A stretch of DNA of 64,000 bases from Rufibacter roseolus (GCF_017916365.1 NZ_JAFMSU010000002.1:1240001-1304000); one strand, 5' to 3'. Positions 9,847 to 18,719 are shown, counted from the first letter of the stretch. A program made the numbers and translations. The notes: generated by a model from the letters alone, not told the origin.

Positions 9847-10782
9847 ATGCAAGCGTTAAAAGAAACCAATTTCCATTTTCCGCAACAGACCGGCTTTTAC
9901 CGGGGAAAGGTGCGCGACGTGTATTATTTCAAAGACAAATTAGCCCTGGTGGCCACAGACCGCATTTCTGCGTTTGACGTGGTGCTACCCCGCGCTATTC
10001 CTTATAAGGGCCAGGTGCTGAACCAGATTGCCGCCTCTTTTCTGGAGGCTACCGCCAATGTGGTACCCAACTGGGTTTTGAGCCAGCCGGCGCCCAATGT
10101 GACCATTGGCCGCCAGTGCGAAACGTTTAAAGTGGAGATGGTGATCAGGGGTTACCTGGCCGGCCACGCTTGGCGCGAGTACAGCGCCGGCAAACGCACC
10201 CTCTGCGGGGTTACCCTGCCCGAGGGTCTGCGCGAGAATGACCCTTTCCCTGAGCCTATCATTACCCCTACCACCAAAGCCGCCGAAGGCCATGATGAAG
10301 ACATCTCCCGGGAAGAAATCCTGCGCCAGGGAATAGTGGCCGAACAAGATTATGTACAATTAGAGGCATACACCCGGGCGCTGTTCAAACGGGGTTCAGA
10401 ACTGGCCGCAGAGCGCGGATTGATCCTGGTGGACACCAAGTATGAATTTGGGAAAGCAGATGGCATCATTTATGTGATAGATGAAATACACACGCCTGAT
10501 TCCTCAAGGTTCTTTTACTCAGAGGGTTACCAGGAGCGGCAGTCCAAGGGTGAACCACAGCGGCAACTTTCAAAGGAATTTGTACGTCAATGGCTCATTG
10601 AGAATGGTTTCCAGGGCAAGGAGGGACAGCAGGTCCCTGAAATGACCGACGCTAAGATATCAGAGATTTCACAGCGTTACATTGAATTGTACGAGCAGTT
10701 ACTAGGCAAAAAGTTTGTTCCCCAGGACTATGCCAGTCAGCCACATACGCTACAGGAAAGTATTGCGGCCAACATTTTTTAG
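9847..10782 (+). CDS. purC: Phosphoribosylaminoimidazole-succinocarboxamide synthase (SAICAR synthase)
   Basis: Ligates aspartate to CAIR in step eight of de novo purine synthesis. The 311-residue length matches the longer, yeast-like SAICAR synthase type rather than the roughly 240-residue bacterial type. The N-terminal G-K-V-R-D-V-Y nucleotide-binding segment is followed by [19 protein letters not shown] and L-V-D-T-K-Y-E-F-G lie in the usual order. The ATG at 9847 puts the G-K-V-R-D motif about 20 residues in, as expected. It has its own promoter. The gap to the following STAS gene (68 bases) holds a possible separate promoter, so purC is probably monocistronic. Confidence 0.95.
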   Translation: MQALKETNFHFPQQTGFYRGKVRDVYYFKDKLALVATDRISAFDVVLPRAIPYKGQVLNQIAASFLEATANVVPNWVLSQPAPNVTIGRQCETFKVEMVIRGYLAGHAWREYSAGKRTLCGVTLPEGLRENDPFPEPIITPTTKAAEGHDEDISREEILRQGIVAEQDYVQLEAYTRALFKRGSELAAERGLILVDTKYEFGKADGIIYVIDEIHTPDSSRFFYSEGYQERQSKGEPQRQLSKEFVRQWLIENGFQGKEGQQVPEMTDAKISEISQRYIELYEQLLGKKFVPQDYASQPHTLQESIAANIF

Positions 10783-10816
10783 ATTACATTGTTAAAGATA
10801 TTCCACCAAAAATTGG

Positions 10817-10824
10817 TAGATTCG
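10817..10824 (+). promoter_or_regulatory. Possible promoter of the STAS-rnz pair
   Basis: TAGATTCG lies 26 bases before the STAS start, the same TAnnTTCG form seen before lysC and the nitrilase gene. No clear -33 element is visible. Confidence 0.4.
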
Positions 10825-10850
10825 CACTCTAAACCTTTTTGCTGTTACTT

Positions 10851-11228
10851 ATGAAGTACACAATTGATAAAAAAGAGAATTACACCATCATCACCATAGA
10901 TGAAAAAAAGCTAGACACCACGATCGCGCCCGATTTGAAGTCTGAGTTTGTGAAGTTGAATGCAGAAGGTATTACCAACCTGATCCTGGATCTTACCAAC
11001 GTAAAATATACTGATTCTTCCGGATTGTCTTCTATCCTGATTGCAAACCGTCTTTGCAACTCTTCCGGAGGGGTTCTTATCTTAACCGGCTTGCAAGAGC
11101 ACGTAACCAAGTTAATCACCATCTCTAAGCTGGAGTCTGTTCTGAACATTCTGCCTACTGTAGAAGAAGGCATTGACCGCGTTTTCCTGCACGAGATTGA
11201 GAGCGATCTTACAAAAAAAGAAGAATAG
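10851..11228 (+). CDS. STAS-domain anti-sigma factor antagonist
   Basis: A small soluble protein of 125 residues made of a single STAS domain, the fold of SpoIIAA-like anti-anti-sigma factors. The phosphorylation-loop motif Y-T-D-S-S-G-L-S is at residues 53-60, with Ser56 and Ser57 as candidate phospho-acceptors. In known systems the unphosphorylated form captures an anti-sigma kinase and frees the sigma factor; the partner is not encoded in this window. The frame extends upstream to a TTG at 10839, but the ATG at 10851 gives the typical M-K-Y-x-I start and is preferred. It lies 21 bases upstream of rnz on the same strand, so the pair is likely cotranscribed. Which sigma factor it serves is unknown. 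Confidence 0.85.
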   Translation: MKYTIDKKENYTIITIDEKKLDTTIAPDLKSEFVKLNAEGITNLILDLTNVKYTDSSGLSSILIANRLCNSSGGVLILTGLQEHVTKLITISKLESVLNILPTVEEGIDRVFLHEIESDLTKKEE

Positions 11229-11249
11229 TTTCTAAGCGGGTACTGCAGT

Positions 11250-12167
11250 TTGGATTTTGAGCTGAAAATACTTGGGAGCTCCTCTGCCACCCCGTCTTTT
11301 GAAAGAAATCATACGGCCCAACTACTCACGGTTGGCAATCAGATAAACCTGATTGATTGCGGCGAAGGTACACAAATGCAGCTGATGCGATACAAGGTAA
11401 AGCATCAGCGCATTTGTAACATCTTTATAAGTCACCTCCACGGTGACCATTACTTTGGCCTGGCAGGATTGCTTTCAACCATGCACCTGCAGCAGCGCAC
11501 CGGCCACCTTAATCTCTTCGGCCCCAAAGGCCTGGCCGAGATCATCACCCTCCAATTTAAGTATGGCGGCACCCAACTCCCCTACCACATCAACTTTGTG
11601 GAAGTGGACACCACCGTCTGTAAAAAAATCTTTGAGGATAAATACATGACGGTGCACTCGCTGCCCATGCAGCACCGGGTGCCCTGCTGTGGTTTTCTCT
11701 TTAGGGAAAAGCCCAAGCCTCGTCACCTGCTCAAAGGCAAGCTCCCAGAGTTCCTCACGCCTCCGCAATTGGTAAGACTCAAGTGGGGCGAGGACATCCG
11801 CAACGAACAGGGCGAGATCCTGGTCCGTAACCAGGACGTCACCACCGAGCCTAAACGTAGCCGCAGTTACGCTTACTGCTCAGATACCAAGTACAAGGAA
11901 GATATTCTGCCTTATTTGAAAGGCGTGGATCTTCTCTATCATGAATCCACGTTCCTGAGCGACATGGAGCACCGCGCTATCCACACCTTCCACAGCACCG
12001 CTGCCCAGGCTGCTACCCTCGCGGAGAAAGCCCAGGTAAGAAGACTGCTCATCGGGCACTTTTCCGCCCGCTACAAAGACCTCACGCCTTTGCTGGAGGA
12101 AGCACAGTCAATTTTTCCTAATACAGCTTTGGCTACCGAGGGGAAAACGATTAGTGTGTTGGAGTAG
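11250..12167 (+). CDS. rnz: Ribonuclease Z
   Basis: tRNA 3'-end processing endonuclease of the metallo-beta-lactamase fold, 305 residues, the short RNase Z form. The zinc-binding motif H-L-H-G-D-H is preceded by I-D-C-G-E-G-T-Q, the RNase Z-specific form. Further metal ligands are visible in M-Q-H-R-V-P, S-D-T and I-G-H-F-S-A-R-Y. The start is a TTG at 11250: the conserved L-G-S-S-S-A-T-P begins eight residues later, while the first in-frame ATG lies beyond it and would delete part of the fold. The TTG start and the 21-base spacing from the STAS gene suggest translational coupling. No terminator is obvious after it; a copy of the dispersed palindrome lies at 12193-12222. Confidence 0.93.
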   Translation: MDFELKILGSSSATPSFERNHTAQLLTVGNQINLIDCGEGTQMQLMRYKVKHQRICNIFISHLHGDHYFGLAGLLSTMHLQQRTGHLNLFGPKGLAEIITLQFKYGGTQLPYHINFVEVDTTVCKKIFEDKYMTVHSLPMQHRVPCCGFLFREKPKPRHLLKGKLPEFLTPPQLVRLKWGEDIRNEQGEILVRNQDVTTEPKRSRSYAYCSDTKYKEDILPYLKGVDLLYHESTFLSDMEHRAIHTFHSTAAQAATLAEKAQVRRLLIGHFSARYKDLTPLLEEAQSIFPNTALATEGKTISVLE

Positions 12168-12192
12168 AGCCCCTTTCATCTTATTCTTTTTT

Positions 12193-12222
12193 AGCCTGTT
12201 TTGGTGAATTTGGCCCTAAAAT
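12193..12222 (+). repeat. Dispersed intergenic palindrome copy
   Basis: AGCCTGTTTTGGTGAATTTG followed by GCCCTAAAATG, 26 bases after the rnz stop codon. Preceded by TTTTTT, so it could also help end the rnz transcript. Confidence 0.5.
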
Positions 12223-12521
12223 GAAGTAGCCGGGTACACACTTGCTTGCTTTGTGAAAGGCCACTTTCCGCCGTACAAATTCCATTTCATTTGTGGATTC
12301 GTAGTCCGTTTGTGCTGGCGTGGCGCTGTTGTTTGCGTGGGTTCAATTACTTTATTGTTGTATAGCTAAGCTCCGTGCGCTCACGGCCGCGGGGCCCCGC
12401 CTTCCGGCCTCGCGCCTTGCCAGCTTCCTTTGCTCCTTTCAGTCGCAATGCCTTCGGCACCGGAACCTGACAAGGCGCTCAACCGAAAGGCTGGAAAAAG
12501 AATATCCCGGTAGGAACGCCG

Positions 12522-12838
12522 AAGACCTCGCAGCGTCCGAAGGTCCTGCGAGCGTCTTTTCCCTTGTAGAGACTCAATGCCTTGCGTCTTTACACGCATT
12601 GCTGATAAGATTCTCCCCTTGAGGGGAGCGCAGTGGGGTGTTTACACCTCCTGGTCATGGCTTTTGCTCTTCACTTCCTATGGTTCAAGTCTGTGACTTG
12701 GACCCACTATGACCGGCAGTTTGTAACTGCCGTGAGGCCATAGCCTCATACCCTATTATGCTGTTGTTGCTTAACCTGGCCCTTTTCTTTAATCATAGGA
12801 GTGATTCCCCTCCTCGGAGGGGCTGGGGTGGGTTAACT
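12522..12838. repeat. Array of seven short palindromic modules in an 873-base spacer
   Basis: The 12168-13040 spacer has no credible gene. It holds, in order: AAGACCTCGCAG with its near inverted copy (12522-12558); TGTAGAGACTCAA with TTGCGTCTTTACA (12565-12594); CTCCCC TTGA GGGGAG followed by GTGGGG (from 12613); CAAGTC TGT GACTTG (12686-12700); CGGCAGTT TGT AACTGCCG (12714-12732); TGAGGC CATA GCCTCA (12733-12748); and CCCCTCC TC GGAGGGG followed by TGGGGTGGG (12808-12831). Modules three and seven are alike. A 100-codon frame at 12320-12622 crosses two of the modules and is rejected. Confidence 0.7.
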
Positions 12839-12903
12839 TGCCATGGTTCAATGCAGTTCACAAAGAGATGAGGCCCAAAGCTTATTTGAAACAACATGCT
12901 TTC

Positions 12904-12935
12904 TTGGCTTTTTTGAAGAAACAGGCTTAAAACGG
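12904..12935 (+). repeat. Dispersed intergenic palindrome copy
   Basis: TTGGCTTTTTTGAAGAAAC followed by AGGCTTAAAACGG, about 105 bases upstream of the queuosine-precursor transporter. Confidence 0.6.
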
Positions 12936-13040
12936 TTTATCTCTGGAAACTGTCTGTATTTCCGCAGCACGTTTTTTCTTTAGCTTCTTTCTATCATCTT
13001 TACATCAACAGAAGAACCACTTTCCAAGCACTTCCAGATC

Positions 13041-13835
13041 ATGCAGCAGACAAGTACAGAACTAAACCATTTGGGTCAAAAGAAACGGCAGCTCTTTATG
13101 GTTCTCTGTGGCATTTTCCTTACCAATGCTTTGCTGGCGGAGTTGATCGGGGTTAAGATTTTTTCGGGTGAGGGGGTCTTTGGCTTAACCGGGGCGCAGA
13201 TTCCGGTGCTGGGCACCAGGCTGGATTTTAACCTCACCGCCGGGGTCATCATCTGGCCGGTCGTCTTTATCACCACCGATATCATTAATGAATATTTCGG
13301 GAAAGACGGGGTAAGGCGCATCAGCTTTTTGACGGCGGCGCTCATTGCGTATGCATTCCTGGTGATTGTGGTTGCCACAGCCTTACCGCCGGCGCAGTTC
13401 TGGCAAGAGATCAACAGCCAGGGACCCAATGGTACTTCTTTTGACATGGATTACGCCTTCAGCAAGGTTTTCCGGCAGGGACTAGGAATCATTGTTGGCT
13501 CATTGGTAGCTTTCCTTTTGGGGCAGTTGCTGGATGCACACGTGTTCCATTGGCTCAAACACTTAACCGGCAGCCGCAAGATCTGGCTTAGGGCTACGGG
13601 CTCTACCCTGGTCTCGCAGTTGGTAGACACGGTGGTGGTTCTGTTTATCGCCTTTTACCTGTTCGGGGATTGGGACCTGAAGACGGTACTTTCGGTGTCG
13701 GTCATCAACTATCTATATAAATTCACGGTGGCGGTGGTGCTCACCCCTTTGCTGTACGTGGCCCATACCTTCATTGACCGGTACCTGGCCGAGGAGCACC
13801 ATGTACCCATGGAAACTTTCATCGCCAAAGACTAG
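13041..13835 (+). CDS. Queuosine precursor transporter, YhhQ/VUT family
   Basis: Integral membrane protein of 264 residues that in its family imports the queuosine precursor (preQ1 or preQ0) for tRNA modification. The sequence shows about six hydrophobic segments. The family stretch A-E-L-I-G-V-K-I-F is in the first membrane helix. I-I-W-P-V-V-F-I-T-T-D-I-I-N-E-Y-F-G follows, a strongly conserved VUT motif. S-x-L-V-S-Q-L-V-D-T and I-N-Y-L-Y-K lie in the C-terminal half. The start at 13041 leaves a hydrophilic N-terminal tail of about 18 residues. The hydrolase gene starts 22 bases after the stop, so the two may share a transcript. No preQ1 riboswitch was recognised upstream. Confidence 0.88.
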   Translation: MQQTSTELNHLGQKKRQLFMVLCGIFLTNALLAELIGVKIFSGEGVFGLTGAQIPVLGTRLDFNLTAGVIIWPVVFITTDIINEYFGKDGVRRISFLTAALIAYAFLVIVVATALPPAQFWQEINSQGPNGTSFDMDYAFSKVFRQGLGIIVGSLVAFLLGQLLDAHVFHWLKHLTGSRKIWLRATGSTLVSQLVDTVVVLFIAFYLFGDWDLKTVLSVSVINYLYKFTVAVVLTPLLYVAHTFIDRYLAEEHHVPMETFIAKD

Positions 13836-13857
13836 GTCACCGCCGTATCAGTTGCCC

Positions 13858-14511
13858 ATGAGCCAACCTCCCTTGTACCTGCTGAGCGGTCTCTGCGCCG
13901 ATGAACGCTTGTTCCAGTTCCTGCAATTGCGCCATCCAAACCCCAGGGTCATTCAATGGATTACCCCGGAGCCAGATGACACCATGTCTTCTTACGCCAC
14001 CAAACTGATCCGGCAGATTGAACCTGGCCAGGAGCCTCCTATTTTGCTGGGCTTAAGCTTTGGCGGGATGGTCATCCAGGAGATCGCGAAGCAGATTCCA
14101 GTGAGGCGGTTGATTTTGCTGTCAAGCTTGGCCAATACACAAGAATTGCCCCTGCATTACAGGTTGGCGGGCAGTTTGCAGATGCACAAATGGCTGCCAT
14201 TAGGCAAATTCAAACGCTGGACGTTTCCTGCTAATTGGCTGTTCGGGGCTCATACCAGTGATGAGAAACGCATCCTGCGCGACATCATCCGGGATACCGA
14301 TGTTCCTTTTCTGCGTTGGTCTCTGCACCAAATACTGCATTGGCGGCACCAGGCTTCTACCCTGAATGTAGTAGCCATTCATGGCGACAGAGACCTGATT
14401 CTCCCTGTCCCGCAGTTCCCGCATCTGCATCTGGTGAAAGATGGCCAGCATCTCATGGTCATGAGCAAGGCCGAGGAAGTGAGCCTTCTAATCAACCAGT
14501 ACCTGTACTAA
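13858..14511 (+). CDS. Small alpha/beta hydrolase
   Basis: A 217-residue cytoplasmic alpha/beta-hydrolase-fold protein. The N-terminal strand L-Y-L-L-S-G-L-C-A-D-E-R-L-F leads into the fold. The nucleophile elbow is G-L-S-F-G-G, with the serine near residue 69. A late strand ends I-H-G-D-R-D (acid candidate) and D-G-Q-H-L-M holds the likely catalytic His. The frame extends upstream to 13774 inside the transporter gene, but those residues are unrelated to the fold; the ATG at 13858 (M-S-Q-P-P) fits. Substrate unknown. It follows the queuosine-precursor transporter by 22 bases and precedes trpS by 98. Confidence 0.78.
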   Translation: MSQPPLYLLSGLCADERLFQFLQLRHPNPRVIQWITPEPDDTMSSYATKLIRQIEPGQEPPILLGLSFGGMVIQEIAKQIPVRRLILLSSLANTQELPLHYRLAGSLQMHKWLPLGKFKRWTFPANWLFGAHTSDEKRILRDIIRDTDVPFLRWSLHQILHWRHQASTLNVVAIHGDRDLILPVPQFPHLHLVKDGQHLMVMSKAEEVSLLINQYLY

Positions 14512-14609
14512 AGGGTTTTTCGGGGCGATTCTGCAAAAACCAGTCTCAAACAGAAAGGCTTTCCCGTTTGCCCGGCAATCGCTTTCTTTGTACAAATTAT
14601 CAGAATAAC

Positions 14610-15584
14610 ATGGCACGAATTCTCACCGGCATCCAAAGCAGTGGCCGTCCGCACCTGGGCAACCTGCTGGGCGCCATCCTTCCCGCAATAGAGCTTTCCA
14701 AAAAATCAGAAAACGATTCGCTTTATTTCATCGCCGATCTGCACTCGCTTACCTCTATTAGGGATGCGCAGGAGCGCCGAATGAACACTTATGCCGTAGC
14801 GGCTGCCTGGCTGGCCTTCGGGTTTGACACCGACCGTAACATCTTCTACCGCCAGTCAGACGTGCCTGAGGTGACTGAGTTGACGTGGTATCTGAGCTGT
14901 TTCGCGCCGTATCCTATGCTGGCCAACGCGCACTCCTTCAAAGACAAATCAGCCCGCCGCGGCCTCGCCGATGTGAACGCAGGGTTGTTCACCTACCCTA
15001 TCCTCATGGCCGCCGATATCCTGCTCTACGATGCGGAGTTTGTACCCGTGGGCAAAGACCAGGTACAGCACCTGGAAATCACCCGTGATGTAGCCAGTTC
15101 TTTCAACCACATTTACGGAGAGACTTTTGTTTTGCCAGAGGCGAAGGTAGACGAGAGCGTGATGACGGTGCCCGGCATTGACGGCGAGAAGATGAGCAAA
15201 TCATACGGCAATACCATTGACATTTTCCTGCCAGACAAAGAACTCCTCAAGCGCATCAAGAGCATCGTTTCAGACAGCAAAGCCTTAGAAGACCCCAAAG
15301 ACCCGGCTACAGATAATACCTTCAAGCTGTATTCGCTGCTGGGCTCGGCTGAGCAGATTGAGACCATGCGCCAGAATTACATAGCGGGTGGTTACGGTTA
15401 CGGCCACGCCAAACAGGCTTTGTATGACCTCATCATCACCAAATATGCCGAGCCGCGTGAGCGCTTCCAGTACTACATGAACAACCTGGCTGAAGTAGAC
15501 GCCAAGTTAGCCGAAGGCGCTGCCAAAGCCCGCGCCATTGGCGCACCTGTTCTTCAGCGCGTGCGCGAGAAGCTGGGTTTTTAG
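14610..15584 (+). CDS. trpS: Tryptophanyl-tRNA synthetase
   Basis: Charges tRNA-Trp with tryptophan. It is a class I synthetase of 324 residues. The HIGH-type motif is present as P-H-L-G-N near residue 15, and the KMSKS-type motif is intact as K-M-S-K-S. Between them, D-L-H-S-L-T and V-G-K-D-Q-V-Q-H-L-E are typical TrpRS motifs. The ORF can be read upstream to 14316, but that part overlaps the hydrolase gene in another frame; the ATG at 14610 gives M-A-R-I-L-T-G-I-Q-S-S-G, the conserved TrpRS start. A strong terminator follows. Confidence 0.96.
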   Translation: MARILTGIQSSGRPHLGNLLGAILPAIELSKKSENDSLYFIADLHSLTSIRDAQERRMNTYAVAAAWLAFGFDTDRNIFYRQSDVPEVTELTWYLSCFAPYPMLANAHSFKDKSARRGLADVNAGLFTYPILMAADILLYDAEFVPVGKDQVQHLEITRDVASSFNHIYGETFVLPEAKVDESVMTVPGIDGEKMSKSYGNTIDIFLPDKELLKRIKSIVSDSKALEDPKDPATDNTFKLYSLLGSAEQIETMRQNYIAGGYGYGHAKQALYDLIITKYAEPRERFQYYMNNLAEVDAKLAEGAAKARAIGAPVLQRVREKLGF

Positions 15585-15622
15585 TCTGTAGCAAGTAGCA
15601 CGTATCAAGTAGCACGACTTTT

Positions 15623-15669
15623 AAACGAGAAAGCCGAAGCATCACTGCTTCGGCCTTCTCGTTTTTACT
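15623..15669. terminator. Bidirectional terminator between trpS and a converging gene
   Basis: A 19-base-pair stem with one mismatch (15623-15641 with 15646-15664) and a four-base loop is followed by TTTTT on the plus strand. It lies 38 bases after trpS and just beyond the end of the minus-strand lipoprotein gene. Confidence 0.85.
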
Positions 15670-15670
15670 C

Positions 15671-16819
15671 CTATCTCTTGGCTACATGGTAAGCTTTTAA
15701 AGTATCTGAGGCTACATAGAAGTAAAACTGTTCTCCAGTTTCATCTGCCATGGGTACTTCGTACCAGTTTCCAGACCTCAACCGTTTATTTAACTTCTGA
15801 AGATTTTTAACTGGAACAACATTGGATGACTGAGGATTGGAAATGGAAATAGTATGTAGTTCTTTTTTCTCCCCATCAAAAAGAAGAAGAATACCTTGTT
15901 TCTGCAAAACCTCCATTTGTATTATATATCCTAGTTCAAAATAAAAGCCATTGAATTTATGAGCTGAAAGCTTCTTGCCATTCACATGGTATACAATGAG
16001 GTTATTGGTTTCTTCCTCATGGGTCTCCTCCCAATCATGCTTTTCCTTATTGTAGATTCGCTTTGTTGAATAATTGACAGCGACAAAAGATGTATCTGTT
16101 AAAAAAGCGGTAGCTACCATATCTGGTTTACCAAAAGAAAAAACGTAGCCATTTGGACCATACAACTTGTTACAAGTAAGATAATAGCTTCTGTTTGGGC
16201 TGGTTTGAACTTCACTGCTGCAATCTGCCCCAGTTGGTTCATAATGTAACAAATTGCCTTTTGAATCTGTGGAGAAGGAAGCCACTACCCCGAAATCACT
16301 CTCCGGCAAACAAAACAAAAGATCAAATATTGCATTCCCTTCAGTGGTTACGCCTTTGAAGTTTGGGGCATCTGGGGCGCTTTCTTTTATAAAACCATTA
16401 TCACCAGCCTTTAAGAAATCAAGCTTGGTGAATTGCTTTTGGAAAACAAGCTTGCCGTTCTTGGTGAGCCGTATTTTATAGACGTGGTTGTGACATCTGA
16501 GTTTTTCAACTTGTACCTGCCTGCCTCCAACGCTATCAAACAAAACTTCTACTAAGGAACTGTCATTCAAACTGTAGCTTTCTGTGTAGGCTTTGTATAC
16601 ATCATCTCCAGCTTTGAATTCGCTCTCCACTTTATCATGATTATATTCCTCAAGGGTGTAAAGTGGTTGGGTTTCATACACGGTGTCATTCACTGGGACA
16701 GCTTCACTCTTAGCTTCAGTTATTGCCGCAGGTGCTTGTTTCGAGACGGGCTTTTGTTCCTGGCAAGAACACAGGGCTACATAAATCAAGAGACTAAGAA
16801 ACGGGAGGACATATTTCAT
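15671..16819 (-). CDS. Putative lipoprotein, unknown function
   Basis: I do not recognise a family. The N-terminus M-K-Y-V-L-P-F-L-S-L-L-I-Y-V-A-L-C-S-C is a lipoprotein signal with the lipobox cysteine at residue 19. It is followed by a Pro/Ala/Lys-rich linker and about 340 residues with many beta-strand-like, aromatic-rich segments. Repeated patterns (x-x-L-F-D-G-E-x-K-x, N-G-K-K-L-S-A-H-K) recall beta-propeller-like lipoproteins, but this is only an impression. The frame runs six codons upstream to a TTG at 16837; the ATG at 16819 gives the normal signal peptide. It is monocistronic, converging on trpS. Confidence 0.7.
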   Translation of the reverse strand: MKYVLPFLSLLIYVALCSCQEQKPVSKQAPAAITEAKSEAVPVNDTVYETQPLYTLEEYNHDKVESEFKAGDDVYKAYTESYSLNDSSLVEVLFDSVGGRQVQVEKLRCHNHVYKIRLTKNGKLVFQKQFTKLDFLKAGDNGFIKESAPDAPNFKGVTTEGNAIFDLLFCLPESDFGVVASFSTDSKGNLLHYEPTGADCSSEVQTSPNRSYYLTCNKLYGPNGYVFSFGKPDMVATAFLTDTSFVAVNYSTKRIYNKEKHDWEETHEEETNNLIVYHVNGKKLSAHKFNGFYFELGYIIQMEVLQKQGILLLFDGEKKELHTISISNPQSSNVVPVKNLQKLNKRLRSGNWYEVPMADETGEQFYFYVASDTLKAYHVAKR

Positions 16820-16880
16820 TCTGAAGAATAGGGACAATTAAGTGCAATAGCAACTGTCCTGCTTTGCAACTCATCATTTC

Positions 16881-16910
16881 AGGCCCATTTTTCGAAAGAG
16901 GGCTTGAAAC
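16881..16910 (+). repeat. Degenerate dispersed palindrome copy
   Basis: AGGCCCATTTTTCGAAAGAG followed by GGCTTGAAAC, between two minus-strand genes and next to the terminator at 16911-16951. Confidence 0.45.
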
Positions 16911-16951
16911 AGAAAAGGCTCCTTTGCAGGGAGTGCCTGCAAAGGAGCCTT
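16911..16951 (-). terminator. Terminator of the 132-residue protein gene
   Basis: A perfect 16-base-pair stem (16915-16930 with 16936-16951) with a five-base loop. On the minus strand it runs into CCTTTTCT, 36 bases past the stop codon. Confidence 0.8.
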
Positions 16952-16987
16952 AGAATCTGGGGGTACTATGTTCTGGAATCCGGGGAA

Positions 16988-17386
16988 TTATCCCTGCCAA
17001 ACCTCCTCACGCACGTTTTTGCCTACGCTCAGGATTAAACGAGTTGGGTTAGGTACCAGCACCAGACGGGCTTCTTTGTTGGGGTAAGCGTCGGCTTCCA
17101 CCCAAACGCCTTGCTTGCCGGTCAGGTCCACCTGTCCGTCGGCGTTCAGGCCTTCTGGCAGGTAGGCGGTAGGGAGCAACACATCAGTGTCTGGGCAGAT
17201 TTTCATGTGCACATCGCCTAAAACGTCTTCCAGATACTCGCCGAAGTTGTCGTTGAACTCATCCTCCAAATCATGCAGCTCCTCTTCCACGTCATCGTAG
17301 CGGTCGTCGTTGTAAGAGAGTTTGCTTAGTTCCTGCTTTTTCTGGATTATAGTGACCAGCGCGGTATTCAGTTCCTGGATATTCAT
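16988..17386 (-). CDS. Conserved hypothetical acidic protein
   Basis: A 132-residue soluble protein with no signal peptide. The first half is a predicted helical, very acidic segment (Y-D-D-V-E-E-E-L-H-D-L-E-D-E-F-N-D-N-F-G). The second half has short strands around P-T-A-Y-L-P-E-G and V-W-V-E-A-D-A-Y-P-N-K-E-A-R-L-V-L-V-P-N-P-T-R. I have the impression of a Cytophagales-restricted conserved hypothetical, but no function can be named. It stands alone, with its own terminator, divergent from hppD. Confidence 0.75.
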   Translation of the reverse strand: MNIQELNTALVTIIQKKQELSKLSYNDDRYDDVEEELHDLEDEFNDNFGEYLEDVLGDVHMKICPDTDVLLPTAYLPEGLNADGQVDLTGKQGVWVEADAYPNKEARLVLVPNPTRLILSVGKNVREEVWQG

Positions 17387-17546
17387 GGGTTCTTATTTTT
17401 TACAAATTTTATAACATCTGAGACTATTTCCAAGTAGACGGCCCAAATACCCTACGCGAAAAACCTATTTTCTTTCCTGCGCAATTATTCTATTTTTACA
17501 CCAATTGTCATTCTAAACAGAGCATTATCCCTAAAAAACCCCTCTT

Positions 17547-18647
17547 ATGGCTGAGCCCACCGATTTTCTACCCCTTAACGGTACAGATTACATCGAATTC
17601 TATGTGGGCAACGCCAAACAGAGTGCCTACTTCTACCAAGGTGCCTTCGGGTTTGAGCTGGTGGCTTACGCTGGCCCTGAGACCGGCGTGCGTGACCGTG
17701 CCTCTTACGTGCTGCAACAGGGAAAGATCAGGTTAGTGCTCACCACCTCTCTCCTGCCCGACTCGCCCATCTCAGAGCACGTGCGCCTGCACGGCGATGG
17801 CGTGAAGGTGATGGCCTTGTGGGTGGACGATGCTTACAAATCTTACGAGGAGACCACTAAACGCGGGGCCAGATCGGCGGGCGAGCCGCAGACCTTGACA
17901 GATGAATTTGGGGAGGTACGCATTTCCTCCATCTACACCTACGGCGAGACCATCCATACTTTTGTGGAGCGCAAGAACTACACCGGCGCGTTCATGCCGG
18001 GGTACAAGCCCCGCAAGAGTACTGCACCGGTGGCGCCCGTGGGCCTGAAGCACGTTGACCACTGCGTAGGCAACGTGGGTTGGGGCGAGATGAACACCTG
18101 GGTGGATTTCTACGCCAAGGTGATGGGCTTCCAGTTGCTGCTTACCTTTGACGATGAGGATATCTCCACGGAGTACTCGGCGCTTATGAGCAAGGTGATG
18201 AGCAACGGCAACGGCTACGTCAAATTCCCCATCAACGAGCCCGCCGAGGGAAAGAAGAAATCGCAGATTGAGGAGTACCTGGACTATTACCACGGCCCGG
18301 GTGTGCAGCACATCGCCATTGCCACCGATGATATTGTGTCTACCGTGGGTGAGCTGCGCCGACGCGGGGTAGAGTTCCTGAGCGTGCCCGCCTCCTACTA
18401 CGCTGATCTGCTGGACCGCGTGGGCCACATTGACGAAGACCTGAAACCGCTGCAGGACCTCAACATTCTAGTGGACCGCGACAACGAGGGCTACCTGCTG
18501 CAGATCTTCACCAAACCCGTGGAGGACCGGCCTACCGTCTTCTATGAGATCATTCAGCGGAAAGGGGCCAAATCCTTCGGGAAGGGGAATTTCAAAGCCC
18601 TGTTTGAGTCAATTGAACGTGAACAAGCCCTGCGGGGTAACTTATAA
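17547..18647 (+). CDS. hppD: 4-Hydroxyphenylpyruvate dioxygenase
   Basis: Fe(II) dioxygenase that converts 4-hydroxyphenylpyruvate to homogentisate in tyrosine catabolism. The 366-residue protein has the two vicinal-oxygen-chelate halves. The metal ligands are recognisable as His in L-K-H-V-D-H-C-V-G, His in G-V-Q-H-I-A-I-A-T and Glu in F-Y-E-I-I-Q-R. The C-terminal signature G-Y-L-L-Q-I-F-T-K-P is intact. No other homogentisate-pathway gene (hmgA, fahA) is in the window. The phosphohexomutase gene 72 bases downstream is functionally unrelated and separated by a repeat-family copy. Confidence 0.96.
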   Translation: MAEPTDFLPLNGTDYIEFYVGNAKQSAYFYQGAFGFELVAYAGPETGVRDRASYVLQQGKIRLVLTTSLLPDSPISEHVRLHGDGVKVMALWVDDAYKSYEETTKRGARSAGEPQTLTDEFGEVRISSIYTYGETIHTFVERKNYTGAFMPGYKPRKSTAPVAPVGLKHVDHCVGNVGWGEMNTWVDFYAKVMGFQLLLTFDDEDISTEYSALMSKVMSNGNGYVKFPINEPAEGKKKSQIEEYLDYYHGPGVQHIAIATDDIVSTVGELRRRGVEFLSVPASYYADLLDRVGHIDEDLKPLQDLNILVDRDNEGYLLQIFTKPVEDRPTVFYEIIQRKGAKSFGKGNFKALFESIEREQALRGNL

Positions 18648-18668
18648 CCTAAGAAAGCCGTTCTGAGA

Positions 18669-18696
18669 CTGTTTTCTCCAAAACAGCCCCTAAACG
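18669..18696 (+). repeat. Dispersed intergenic palindrome, near-consensus copy
   Basis: CTGTTTTCTCCAAAACAG followed by CCCCTAAACG. It fills much of the 72-base gap between hppD and the phosphohexomutase gene. Confidence 0.7.
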
Positions 18697-18719
18697 CTTT
18701 TGCCTTTTTCTACAAAACT

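Noticed and set aside
12320..12622. 100-codon plus-strand ORF in the spacer after rnz
   Set aside because: It runs through two palindromic repeat modules, has no start context and no recognisable protein features; the GC-rich repeats explain the open frame.
12522..12838. CRISPR array
   Set aside because: The palindromic modules differ from each other and there is no regular repeat-spacer period or cas gene.
14316..14609. N-terminal extension of the trpS frame
   Set aside because: The extension overlaps the alpha/beta hydrolase gene in another frame and precedes the conserved M-A-R-I-L-T-G-I-Q start.
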